DNA from: Candidatus Aminicenantota bacterium
Lineage (GTDB): Bacteria > Acidobacteriota > Aminicenantia > Aminicenantales > Aminicenantaceae
Assembly (NCBI GenBank): GCA_030603565.1
Contig: JAUVXM010000029.1
Span: 1 to 32,175, forward strand
Length of the DNA stretch: 32,175 nucleotides
Direction of reading: 5' to 3'
The notes under the pieces were generated by a model. It had not been told where the DNA came from, made no database searches, and saw only the letters and a program-made list of their open reading frames with translations. A program made the translations under genes and the position numbers. Shown here one piece after another: positions 25,773 to 32,175 of this stretch. How positions within the stretch are numbered: the first letter of the stretch is position 1; each line of letters begins with the position of its first letter.

Positions 25773-26285
25773 ATGGGCATAGAAAAATCTAAATATAAAC
25801 AGGAAAAAGAAATTTTCAAAATATCAGCCATTGAGGCTATAATTAAAAAAGCACTTGTTTGCCGGCTTGGATTGTCTGATGAGGAGAATCCATATATTGT
25901 GCCCCTAAGTTTTGGATACCAAGACAAGACGCTTTATTTTCACAGTGCTGCTAAAGGAAAGAAGATTGACATCATGAGAAAAAATCCTCGTGTTTGTTTT
26001 GAAATTGACATAAATTCCGAGATTATAAAGGCAGAAGATGCGTGTAAATGGGGCATGAGATACCAGAGTGTTATAGGATATGGCAAAGCTGTTCTTCTGC
26101 AAAGTGCTGATGAGAAACGAAGGGCGCTCAAAATAATCATGAGTCAATATTCTGATCGGCAGTATCATTTTATTGATAAAGAAATACAAAAAACAGCAGT
26201 GATTAAAGTAGAAATAGAAGATATGACAGGCAGACAATCTCCCCTCAATTTTGTCAAGATTTCCAGGGAATTAAAAAAGCATTAA
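25773..26285 (+). CDS. NimA-like/pyridoxamine 5'-phosphate oxidase family flavoprotein
   Basis: The 170-residue protein has the split-barrel flavin-binding pattern of the NimA-like group: an early helix, then C-R-L-G-L-S-D-E-E-N-P-Y-I-V-P-L-S-F-G-Y, H-S-A-A-K-G-K-K-I-D and V-C-F-E-I-D. Members bind FMN and may reduce nitro compounds or act on unknown substrates. The transcription unit seems to be single-gene. Confidence 0.85.
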   Translation: MGIEKSKYKQEKEIFKISAIEAIIKKALVCRLGLSDEENPYIVPLSFGYQDKTLYFHSAAKGKKIDIMRKNPRVCFEIDINSEIIKAEDACKWGMRYQSVIGYGKAVLLQSADEKRRALKIIMSQYSDRQYHFIDKEIQKTAVIKVEIEDMTGRQSPLNFVKISRELKKH

Positions 26286-26357
26286 AATAGTAATAGATTT
26301 GTGATATAAAATTAGTTGATACAATAATTGATACAAATTTAAAAAGGAGATGAGATT

Positions 26358-27290
26358 ATGTTAAAAAAACAAGTTTGTAGCTTAATAGTCTGTTTGATCT
26401 TTCTTTTTATATCCTGCAGTTCCCAAAACTCAGATTCAAATAAAGTAGATCAGCAAGAACCTGTTGCAGAACAGGCCATACCCGATGAGAACGTTGCTGG
26501 AAACACTCATACAGGTGGGTGCATCCTTATGACACCTACTGGTGAAGTACCTGAAGATCTGTACCAAATGTCAGACATAATTCAGACAAAGGAATATTTA
26601 CCGTTCACAAAGCATCTTACGGTTTGCGGGATTACTCTTATTGGACGAGATGATATTTCAGATGAATTCATGAAGAAGGTCGCTATAACTATCAAATCAC
26701 TGTTTGCACGTGATGGTGATATTGATATCAAACTGCAGGAAGAGCTTTTAACAAATTTGTATAAATACAGGACAACGATCCCTTTCTTTAAAGGACATAA
26801 TTATGAGTTCTCCCCAGAAGATGAAAAACTCATGGACATTACAAGAAGCAAGAACAGCATCTGCGACATCATTATGGAAGGTGTTCCAACTCAGATAAAT
26901 GAAGTTATGGAACACATCTTACATCATATAACCGATGTTGGATTGCACTATACATTTCCTGATGAGTGGGGCATTTCTACAACATCGGTAGCGCATAAGG
27001 TAACCCAAGAAGCTATTGCTAAAGGCTATTATGATGTTAAGCAGTACGGGGATGATCCAGCTGAAGAATTAAACAGGGTTCTTATTCAGGAGTATGCTTA
27101 TTGGATTATTTTTGATTATTGGGAGTTACGGGAAGTATTTTTTCCACGTGATGCAGAGTTTAATATCAAGACAGGGGCTGACCTTAAGGCTAAACTTCCT
27201 CAATCTTATGACTTAGTTATGCGGACTGTTCCAAAAGTAATGGTGCCACCAAATAACGAGCAGCTTATAAAACTATTCGGAAAAGACTAA
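26358..27290 (+). CDS. Uncharacterised lipoprotein with H-x-x-H-H motif
   Basis: The 310-residue protein has a lipoprotein signal ending F-I-S-C (C20) and then a flexible linker. It is not a family I can name. The conserved-looking middle part includes M-E-H-I-L-H-H-I-T-D-V-G-L-H-Y and an earlier C-D-I-I-M-E-G-V-P, so metal binding is possible but unproved. A strong AAGGAG ribosome site precedes the ATG. Two direct copies of TTGATACAA (26316-26324 and 26328-26336) lie upstream and could be a regulator site. Confidence 0.75.
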   Translation: MLKKQVCSLIVCLIFLFISCSSQNSDSNKVDQQEPVAEQAIPDENVAGNTHTGGCILMTPTGEVPEDLYQMSDIIQTKEYLPFTKHLTVCGITLIGRDDISDEFMKKVAITIKSLFARDGDIDIKLQEELLTNLYKYRTTIPFFKGHNYEFSPEDEKLMDITRSKNSICDIIMEGVPTQINEVMEHILHHITDVGLHYTFPDEWGISTTSVAHKVTQEAIAKGYYDVKQYGDDPAEELNRVLIQEYAYWIIFDYWELREVFFPRDAEFNIKTGADLKAKLPQSYDLVMRTVPKVMVPPNNEQLIKLFGKD

Positions 27291-27323
27291 GTTTAATTTA
27301 ATAGAATTGAAATATTAAAACTT

Positions 27324-27465
27324 TGTCAGGGCACTTCACAGAGGAAGGGCGTGATCGTTGGGTTATAGAAATTACAAATAAAGATACCGGAGTAGGTGAG
27401 TCTAAACCTGCAATGTGGTTAGACGGCAATATGCATATCGATGAAGTTAACGGCCGCCAATGGGC
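27324..27465 (+). pseudogene. Fragment of M14 zinc carboxypeptidase
   Basis: The frame through here reads E-G-R-D-R-W-V-I-E-I-T-N and then W-L-D-G-N-M-H-I-D-E-V-N-G. This matches the N-terminal catalytic part of M14 carboxypeptidases, including the H-x-x-E zinc pair. No start of the family and no later catalytic residues are present. The similarity ends near 27465, where a different coding-like frame takes over. Confidence 0.65.
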
Positions 27466-27605
27466 CACCCCCATAACTTTAGGCCAGCAGAAGACAATGA
27501 GTTTTCTGCCCGGCTTGGAGCCACTTGGGCTGCAATTAGCGGCGGAGAGTTAATGGAAACCGACTGGAGCAGCCAGGAAGTAAGTAAAGGTTGGATATTA
27601 CGGTA
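27459..27605 (+). pseudogene. Second coding-like fragment, origin unknown
   Basis: In the +1-shifted frame relative to the M14 piece, an open stretch ending in TAA at 27603-27605 reads like protein, including N-F-R-P-A-E-D-N-E-F-S-A-R-L and M-E-T-D-W-S-S-Q-E. I cannot assign a family. It could be the C-terminal end of another broken gene joined to the M14 fragment. Confidence 0.35.
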
Positions 27606-27626
27606 AATCCAATTATGGATTTGGTG

Positions 27627-27998
27627 TCACTGCTTTTTTCTATAGTCTCTTATATTTGTATATAAAGATGCAAAAAAAGCCAGAAATAAAAAAATTACTG
27701 CAAATATATCAACCATTGTTTTATTTGCCTCAAATCCGCTTAGAGATTTAATAAGGAAGGTTAAATAAGAAGGTGGCATGTCATAATGGCCCAGCTCCAT
27801 CCTGACCTGCCAGTGCCAGTCAGTGCAAGGGCAGTATCCGAAACCATAGAATAATCCGAGCCCGAACCAGGAAAAAGCTGTGAGAAAAAGGACAGCAAGA
27901 TTTGTTTTCCTGGTCTTCTTCCAAATCCAGCCGAAAAGATTAAACACAATTAGAAAAGAATGGAATACAAAAAAGAATTTATCTAAAAAAGCATACAT
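27627..27998 (-). CDS. DUF2784-like membrane protein
   Basis: The 123-residue protein has three to four hydrophobic helices (about residues 5-23, 34-54 and 95-115) and the conserved-looking Y-C-P-C-T-D-W-H-W-Q-V-R segment, like DUF2784 proteins. The function of that family is unknown. It probably lies in the inner membrane. No strong ribosome site is visible. Confidence 0.65.
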   Translation of the reverse strand: MYAFLDKFFFVFHSFLIVFNLFGWIWKKTRKTNLAVLFLTAFSWFGLGLFYGFGYCPCTDWHWQVRMELGHYDMPPSYLTFLIKSLSGFEANKTMVDIFAVIFLFLAFFASLYTNIRDYRKKQ

Positions 27999-28101
27999 GC
28001 GCTGTTACTGATTTAAGGATTATATCAAAAAAGAAATATGAAATGTTAGGGAAAAAAATACGAAAGCAAAAAGGATCTACGCTAGGAATTGGCCATTTAA
28101 C

Positions 28102-28118
28102 AAAGGGTTTATCCCTTT
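28102..28118. terminator. Short hairpin downstream of the 273-residue gene
   Basis: AAAGGG (28102-28107) and CCCTTT (28113-28118) enclose a 5-nt loop, 11 bp beyond the stop of the minus-strand gene. It also lies within a wider repeat GGATCTAC/GTAGATCC (28073-28080 and 28134-28141). No clear T run follows, so termination is only possible. Confidence 0.3.
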
Positions 28119-28128
28119 TAAGATTGCG

Positions 28129-28917
28129 TCAGGGTAGATCCAGCACCTCATAATCCGAATATTCCTGTTTTGAGATCATCCGAATTCGTTTGAGAAACAT
28201 ACCGGCATTGATCCATGTTTTCACATGTTTTACAACAAAATGACCATCCGGGAGTACAGCAAAATCCATCTTTATATCAAACTCTTTGACATATTTCGGG
28301 TTTTTTGAGGGGGAAATCTCGACCTGTAGCAGATCATAGGTGTCCTTATGGATAAAGTATTGCCCTTCCCAGTATTTTTCTCCCGGTGATTTAGCTTTTG
28401 ACTTAAGAATATAAACAGGAATCTCATTATGCTCTATTTCTTCTAGCAGCTCAAAACTATACTTATTTCGTTTCTCCATACTAAAGGGAAGCAGCTCCTT
28501 CAAGCTTACCTCAAACCGGCTATTGCCATTCTCTTTTTCCGCCTGTTTGGCTTCCCGTTTCTTCATCTTTGCCTTTTGTTTTTCCACTTTCCGGCGGTAA
28601 TTCTCTGTGATGTCACTGGTTTTTCCCTTTATGGTCCTGAGAACTTCCAGGATACCTTCTGTTCTTTCGTCACCCCGGACAGTTACTAACATTTTGATCT
28701 TTGTAAGCTTTTTTGGATTTCCCTTTTTATCCACTTCTATGTTTGTGGTCAACAGACCGGCCTTCCAGTTTTCAAGCTCCGGATAGGATTCCATCCTGGC
28801 CGAGATTTTCTCGATCAAGGAAGTTAGAACTTCTTCTTGTAAGGCTGTATCTGCTGTTATAATCCCTGCAGCTCCTGAAACCAGGAAGATCAATGTAAGC
28901 AATCCTTTTATCTTCAT
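28129..28917 (-). CDS. Uncharacterised exported protein
   Basis: From the ATG at 28917 the 262-residue protein has a signal peptide (M-K-I-K-G-L-L-T-L-I-F-L-V-S-G-A-A-G) and a very Lys/Glu-rich middle helix (about residues 115-140). The C-terminal part, with Y-F-I-H-K-D-T-Y-D-L-L-Q-V-E-I and W-I-N-A-G, resembles the beta-sheet of LolA-type lipoprotein carriers. That resemblance is by eye only. The frame opens 11 codons earlier at 28950, but the later start places the signal peptide at the N-terminus. It is divergent from the beta-barrel gene. Confidence 0.7.
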   Translation of the reverse strand: MKIKGLLTLIFLVSGAAGIITADTALQEEVLTSLIEKISARMESYPELENWKAGLLTTNIEVDKKGNPKKLTKIKMLVTVRGDERTEGILEVLRTIKGKTSDITENYRRKVEKQKAKMKKREAKQAEKENGNSRFEVSLKELLPFSMEKRNKYSFELLEEIEHNEIPVYILKSKAKSPGEKYWEGQYFIHKDTYDLLQVEISPSKNPKYVKEFDIKMDFAVLPDGHFVVKHVKTWINAGMFLKRIRMISKQEYSDYEVLDLP

Positions 28918-29101
28918 AGTCAATCTCTTTTCAAATTTAACTGGCATCACACCTGCCGGAATAGCGATTTTCTCATCGTTTTTTTTTGAATAGGTCAGGC
29001 TAATTCAAATACTATAAAATAGATATTCTGCAAATGCAAGCCTATTAAGCACTTTGAGCCTCTTAACATAAGCGTCCTCTTGGGATGCCTGCCTGGGTCT
29101 A

Positions 29102-29127
29102 CCTGTGCCGTTAGCACGGCAGACAGG
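29102..29127. repeat. GC-rich palindromic repeat
   Basis: TGCCGT and ACGGCA enclose a TAGC loop. The outer arms CCTG and CAGG extend the stem past a two-base bulge, and another TGCCTG/CAGGCA pair flanks it. The composition is sharply different from the AT-rich surroundings. It resembles REP-like palindromes spread through many genomes. Confidence 0.6.
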
Positions 29128-29211
29128 CAAAGGAGTAGAGCTATCTCATATATTGAATAAAATCGGAAGATATGTTATTAATAAAAATAATAATCGGGAA
29201 GTGAGTTTATT

Positions 29212-29241
29212 TTGAAATCACTATTAATTATTACATAAGAT
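29212..29241 (+). promoter_or_regulatory. Candidate promoter of beta-barrel gene
   Basis: TTGAAA (29212-29217) and TAAGAT (29236-29241) are 18 bases apart, 18 bp upstream of the start codon. Confidence 0.4.
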
Positions 29242-29259
29242 TAAAACTAAGAGGAAAAC

Positions 29260-31038
29260 ATGTTACAAAAAAAGTTTATCATGCTTGTTCTTCTATTAAT
29301 TCTTTTAATCACACAGGTTTTTGCTGACGTTCCCCCAATCAGAACACACCGGCCAGATGTCCCTTATTTCCTCGCCCCAATGTACTTTCAAACAGTGCTG
29401 ATGATGGTTTTCCCCTCGGAAATCTCGGGTATGGTTATTGATTCATACTCTGATCTTATCTGGAATCCAGCGTTTATAGTAAGGCAGTCACAAAAATCTG
29501 TCTATCTTGACTTCAATGCCCAAAACAATTCGTCTTATTTTTCTGTTCCGGATTTTACTCAATACAGTAATTACTATAATTCTTACACAGACGCCATGGT
29601 TCAACCAAGATGGTACACCCAGACATCATTGAACACAATAAAAACAACTCCGATATATAACTTTGCTGTAATTCTCCCTTTGAGTTCTAAAATTACAGTT
29701 AGTTTAATGAATCGTTCAATATTTGATTATGGTCCTTATCGTTCTGCCTATGATTGGAGAAACTTTGACCAAGCTCTTCCAATTGGAATGGGAAAAACAG
29801 ACGTGCAAAGATTGGATATTGATGAAAATCAGCAGACAGTATTTGGCACTCAATCTGAAATTATGCTTGGATATAATATTTCAGAGAAAGTTGACTTAGG
29901 ATTTCGTTTTGGACATTACAGTTATAACAGAGATGGAAATCTCTTCGATTCAAAATTGGGTGTTTATCCTCATTCATCATTTGATAACCTAAATGACGAG
30001 TCCTTTGATATTGCTGGGCATCATATTGAACTAGGTGTTGGATTAATTTATCATATTAAGGATGAAACCCACTTGGGTTTTTACGGTGGGCTGACAAAGG
30101 GAAAAAGTACGGAAGACACTTTTTCTAAAGATTCCTCAGATACCTGGTATGAAAGAGATACAAATAAAAATTATTACAGTGATTATCAATATTCATTAGA
30201 AAGCCGCGAGTCCTATTCGGGGGATGGGACAAGACAAAATATCGCCTTAACATTCGAGCAGGATATTTCAACTAAATTGAAATTAAGATCTTTCCTATCT
30301 TATAACTGGTCAAATATCGATACTGCGGGATCAAGCACATCAGCGAACTCGACTTCTGAAGATAGGGCTTATGACTATTATTATGCGTATAATAAACACT
30401 TCCGGCGAAAAGAATCCCAAGGTAATCGAGAAAGCGGTCTCAGTGGAAGCGGGGAAAATCGAACAAATCACTGGAATTGGTTTGCTTCATTATCATATGT
30501 TCCAAAAATAAACTGGACATTATTTGGTGGAGTTCAAATACAGAAATTTTCAGTTAAACAAGAGTTTGAGGAAAAGTCTGATTATATTATGAACTCTCAG
30601 ACAGAATATAGTATTTTTTTACCATCAACTGAACAGTACCTCAACTCGTATGAAAAAATTTACTCTTTTGATGCAAACTTTGATAGATGGTTTGTTTTCT
30701 TGCCTGTCGGAATAAAAGTAAATATAAAGAAATGTTTCTTTGTTATCTTAGGAACTGACATTAGATTTACACTAATTGATCAAAACACATTTGGGAAAGT
30801 TTTGTACCCAAGTAGAATAACGCGTAAATGGTTAAATGGTTTTATGATTGTTAATGACATAGAAACTGACCGTCAGGAAGAATACAGATCCTCGCCTGCA
30901 AAGAAGTTTAACCAATCTTTGGGACACCGTTTTGGGATTGTATACGAACATTCTTCAGGACTTAAATTGTTCATTATATCTTTTAGTAATATTCTGAATA
31001 CAGCAAACTGGGCATGTGGATTTGAATTCAACTGGTAA
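29260..31038 (+). CDS. Predicted outer-membrane beta-barrel protein
   Basis: The 592-residue protein has a signal peptide cut near residue 22 (V-F-A, then D-V-P-P) and a Tyr/Asn/Ser-rich body of alternating polar and hydrophobic residues. It ends in a strand with alternation and a terminal aromatic (G-F-E-F-N-W), as expected for a BAM-assembled barrel. I cannot name the family. A polar, low-complexity loop occurs around residues 360-400. The ribosome site is AGAGGA. It stands alone, divergent from the 262-residue exported protein. Confidence 0.75.
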   Translation: MLQKKFIMLVLLLILLITQVFADVPPIRTHRPDVPYFLAPMYFQTVLMMVFPSEISGMVIDSYSDLIWNPAFIVRQSQKSVYLDFNAQNNSSYFSVPDFTQYSNYYNSYTDAMVQPRWYTQTSLNTIKTTPIYNFAVILPLSSKITVSLMNRSIFDYGPYRSAYDWRNFDQALPIGMGKTDVQRLDIDENQQTVFGTQSEIMLGYNISEKVDLGFRFGHYSYNRDGNLFDSKLGVYPHSSFDNLNDESFDIAGHHIELGVGLIYHIKDETHLGFYGGLTKGKSTEDTFSKDSSDTWYERDTNKNYYSDYQYSLESRESYSGDGTRQNIALTFEQDISTKLKLRSFLSYNWSNIDTAGSSTSANSTSEDRAYDYYYAYNKHFRRKESQGNRESGLSGSGENRTNHWNWFASLSYVPKINWTLFGGVQIQKFSVKQEFEEKSDYIMNSQTEYSIFLPSTEQYLNSYEKIYSFDANFDRWFVFLPVGIKVNIKKCFFVILGTDIRFTLIDQNTFGKVLYPSRITRKWLNGFMIVNDIETDRQEEYRSSPAKKFNQSLGHRFGIVYEHSSGLKLFIISFSNILNTANWACGFEFNW

Positions 31039-31054
31039 GTTTCCAGGAGTTTCC

Positions 31055-31076
31055 CCATTTTTTATGAATAGTTCAG
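31055..31076 (+). repeat. Copy 2 of dispersed 23-bp motif
   Basis: CCA, a run of 6 T, then ATGAATAGTTCAG. It differs from 8556-8578 only by one T. It lies just past the beta-barrel stop and at the end of the symporter fragment. Confidence 0.55.
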
Positions 31077-31100
31077 ATTAATAATCCTTAGAAGAGTGGA

Positions 31101-31262
31101 AGGCATGGTAAACAACCATAACCACTGATACCAAATTCCGGAAGCTCCGGATACGTGTGTCTTTGACACAACCGTGACCGCCTTATCAGTATTTGTTCCC
31201 GTTCCGAAGGTAAAAAAGGTTAGCATGATCTTTCCGAAGTTATGCTCACCGATCTGGCCTTC
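31101..31262 (-). pseudogene. Fragment of sodium:solute symporter (SSS family)
   Basis: The minus-strand frame reads G-E-H-N-F-G-K-I-M-L-T-F-F-T, then G-T-N-T-D-K-A-V-T-V-V-S-K-T and S-G-A-S-G-I-W-Y-Q-W-L-W-L-F. This is the sequence around the second helix of SSS transporters. Family likeness stops near 31101 and a stop codon lies before 31262, so only about 54 residues remain. It abuts the oxidoreductase fragment in a different frame. Confidence 0.6.
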
Positions 31263-31575
31263 CTACGCTGGTCCAGCCGTGAACCTCCCGCACCGGTCCG
31301 ATCGCGCCGTCTCTTATCCACTCTACTGCCAAGCGAATCCCTTCTCCGGAATGGCCGAGGTTACCCATCTGAGTGGCCACTCCTGCTTTTCGGGCGGCCT
31401 CTGTTACCCTGCGTGTTTCATAGATCGAATGGGTTAGAGGTTTTTCACAGTACACATGTTTGCCTTTTTTGACGGCGGCCATGCAGGCTACTGCGTGAAC
31501 GTGATCTGGGGTAGATACCAAAACGGCATCGATACCGTTTTCCTTGGTCCGCATCTCCCGGAAATCCACATAGCC
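31263..31575 (-). pseudogene. Fragment of Gfo/Idh/MocA oxidoreductase
   Basis: The frame reads D-F-R-E-M-R-T, then A-V-L-V-S-T-P-D-H-V-H, then V-Y-C-E-K-P-L-T-H-S and I-G-P-V-R-E-V-H-G-W-T. These are the conserved N-terminal Rossmann-domain motifs, with the E-K-P active-site lysine. Neither the nucleotide-binding start nor the C-terminal domain is present. It changes to symporter sequence near 31263 and to DUF4143 sequence (opposite strand) at about 31575. Confidence 0.75.
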
Positions 31576-31815
31576 GGCGCTGAGGTCGATTTTGTCATCT
31601 ATGGGAAAGAATGTTTTTGGGCAGTTGAGGTCAAAAACACTCGAAAGCTGCGCAGAAATGAACTAAGGCCTCTTAAAACATTTCATCAAGACTATCCCGA
31701 ATGCCAGCCCATATTTGTTTATAGAGGAAATGAAAGACTTTTAATTGATAATATATTGTGTATTCCCTGTGAGAGCTTTCTAACCTGGTTAATGCACGAG
31801 TTGAGCTTGCCGTAG
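31576..31815 (+). pseudogene. 3' fragment of DUF4143 AAA ATPase
   Basis: The frame reads G-A-E-V-D-F-V-I-Y-G, then F-W-A-V-E-V-K-N, L-K-T-F-H-Q-D-Y-P-E-C and I-L-C-I-P-C-E-S-F-L. This is the C-terminal PD-(D/E)XK-like part of the DUF4143 ATPases common in uncultured bacteria. The ATPase domain is missing. The final 21 bases overlap repeat copy B. Confidence 0.75.
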
Positions 31816-31888
31816 CCGGTAGGCGTGGCGGGTGAAGCTGTGGTATTTCACCGCGAATCCGCCGCAACACCCCAGATGCGGTGAGATC
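31795..31888. repeat. 94-bp structured repeat, copy B
   Basis: It is the gapless partner of 8342-8435. GTGGCG (31825-31830) pairs with CGCCGC (31860-31865), replacing the ACAGGG/CCCTGT helix of copy A at the same positions. TCACCGC (31848-31854) and GCGGTGA (31878-31884) are unchanged. It overlaps the end of the DUF4143 fragment. The following 180 bp before the VOC gene hold nothing I can identify. Confidence 0.6.
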
Positions 31889-32068
31889 AGAGACAATTAA
31901 ACCGTAAGATATACAGCTTGCAATATAACGGGGATATTGATAATGTATTTTTGGAAATTAAGCACATTTGAGGAGGAATTCTTAATATTTAGACGGTTCT
32001 GCATCTGCATTTTTCGCAAAAAACAGCAGGCATAATAGTAATTGTTATATGCTCAAAGGAAATAGAAT

Positions 32069-32175
32069 ATGAAATATCATCATATAGGAATACCAACAGA
32101 CAAAAAGCTGGAAGATGAAATACATCTCGAGCATTTAAAGATGTACGTCAGTGGTTTTGGAAAAAACCCATATGG
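32069..32175 (+). CDS. VOC/glyoxalase-like protein, partial (3' end outside window)
   Basis: Thirty-five codons from an ATG with an AAAGGA ribosome site read M-K-Y-H-H-I-G-I-P-T and later L-E-H-L-K-M-Y-V-S-G. A metal-ligand His at the start of the first beta strand, followed by I-G-I-P, is typical of VOC (glyoxalase/dioxygenase fold) proteins. The function cannot be told from this fragment. Confidence 0.7.
   Translation, partial: MKYHHIGIPTDKKLEDEIHLEHLKMYVSGFGKNPY

Larger units (their letters stand above)
28951..29259 (+). other. Divergent intergenic region
   Basis: This 309-bp region separates two divergent genes. It holds a GC-rich palindromic repeat (29102-29127) and a promoter toward the beta-barrel gene (29212-29241). 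No further gene is seen. Confidence 0.6.

Noticed and set aside
31174-31472. Overlapping plus-strand frames opposite the oxidoreductase fragment
   Set aside because: They are antisense to clear Gfo/Idh/MocA motifs and have odd, low-likelihood compositions.
1-32175. CRISPR array, prophage or toxin-antitoxin module
   Set aside because: No evenly spaced direct repeats, phage structural genes or typical toxin-antitoxin pairs were seen on either strand.

Overview
The window looks like a chromosomal core segment from an uncultured Gram-negative bacterium. An outer membrane is indicated by a complete Kdo synthesis set, GDP-mannose precursor genes, a beta-barrel protein and several lipoproteins. The lineage cannot be fixed from the sequence alone. 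Gene content and style would fit a candidate phylum such as Omnitrophota or a relative, but that is a guess.

Layout. (1) 1-1911: IS territory. A truncated DUF6788-type ORF runs off the left edge, followed by a complete two-gene IS (365-1911) with 19-bp terminal inverted repeats. (2) 1923-8202: the origin-proximal block rpmH-rnpA-yidD-yidC-jag-mnmE-mnmG. It is tightly packed and starts from a strong promoter 11 bp beyond the IS end. dnaA and rsmG are not found where they often sit. (3) 8203-8588: a non-coding gap with a perfect parS site, a 94-bp structured repeat (copy A) and an AT-rich inverted-repeat unit. (4) 8589-12153: parA-parB-bactofilin-kdsB-kdsA. (5) 12215-18872: a second promoter, then kdsD-kdsC-manB/algC-manC and an 841-residue protein with a kinase-like N-terminal part and a multi-helix membrane part. 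(6) 18881-24779, minus strand: a lipoprotein, then aspS, hisS and accA with 4-bp overlaps, and a small Cys-containing ORF. (7) 24776-32175: accessory genes (alpha/beta hydrolase, NimA-like flavoprotein, two uncharacterised exported proteins, a DUF2784-like membrane protein, a beta-barrel protein and the start of a VOC protein). Broken gene pieces lie between them.

How it fits together. Sections 2-4 combine ribosome and RNase P components, membrane protein insertion, tRNA wobble-uridine modification and chromosome partitioning. Sections 4-5 make CMP-Kdo and GDP-mannose for the envelope, with a bactofilin linking the partition and envelope genes. Section 7 is much less ordered. Pieces of an M14 carboxypeptidase, a sodium:solute symporter, a Gfo/Idh/MocA oxidoreductase and a DUF4143 ATPase are joined end to end without intact genes.

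The most unusual signal is a pair of 94-bp elements (8342-8435 and 31795-31888). They align without gaps. In them a six-base-pair helix is kept by compensatory changes while a second complementary pair is fully conserved, which would form a pseudoknot or a switchable fold. I do not recognise this element.
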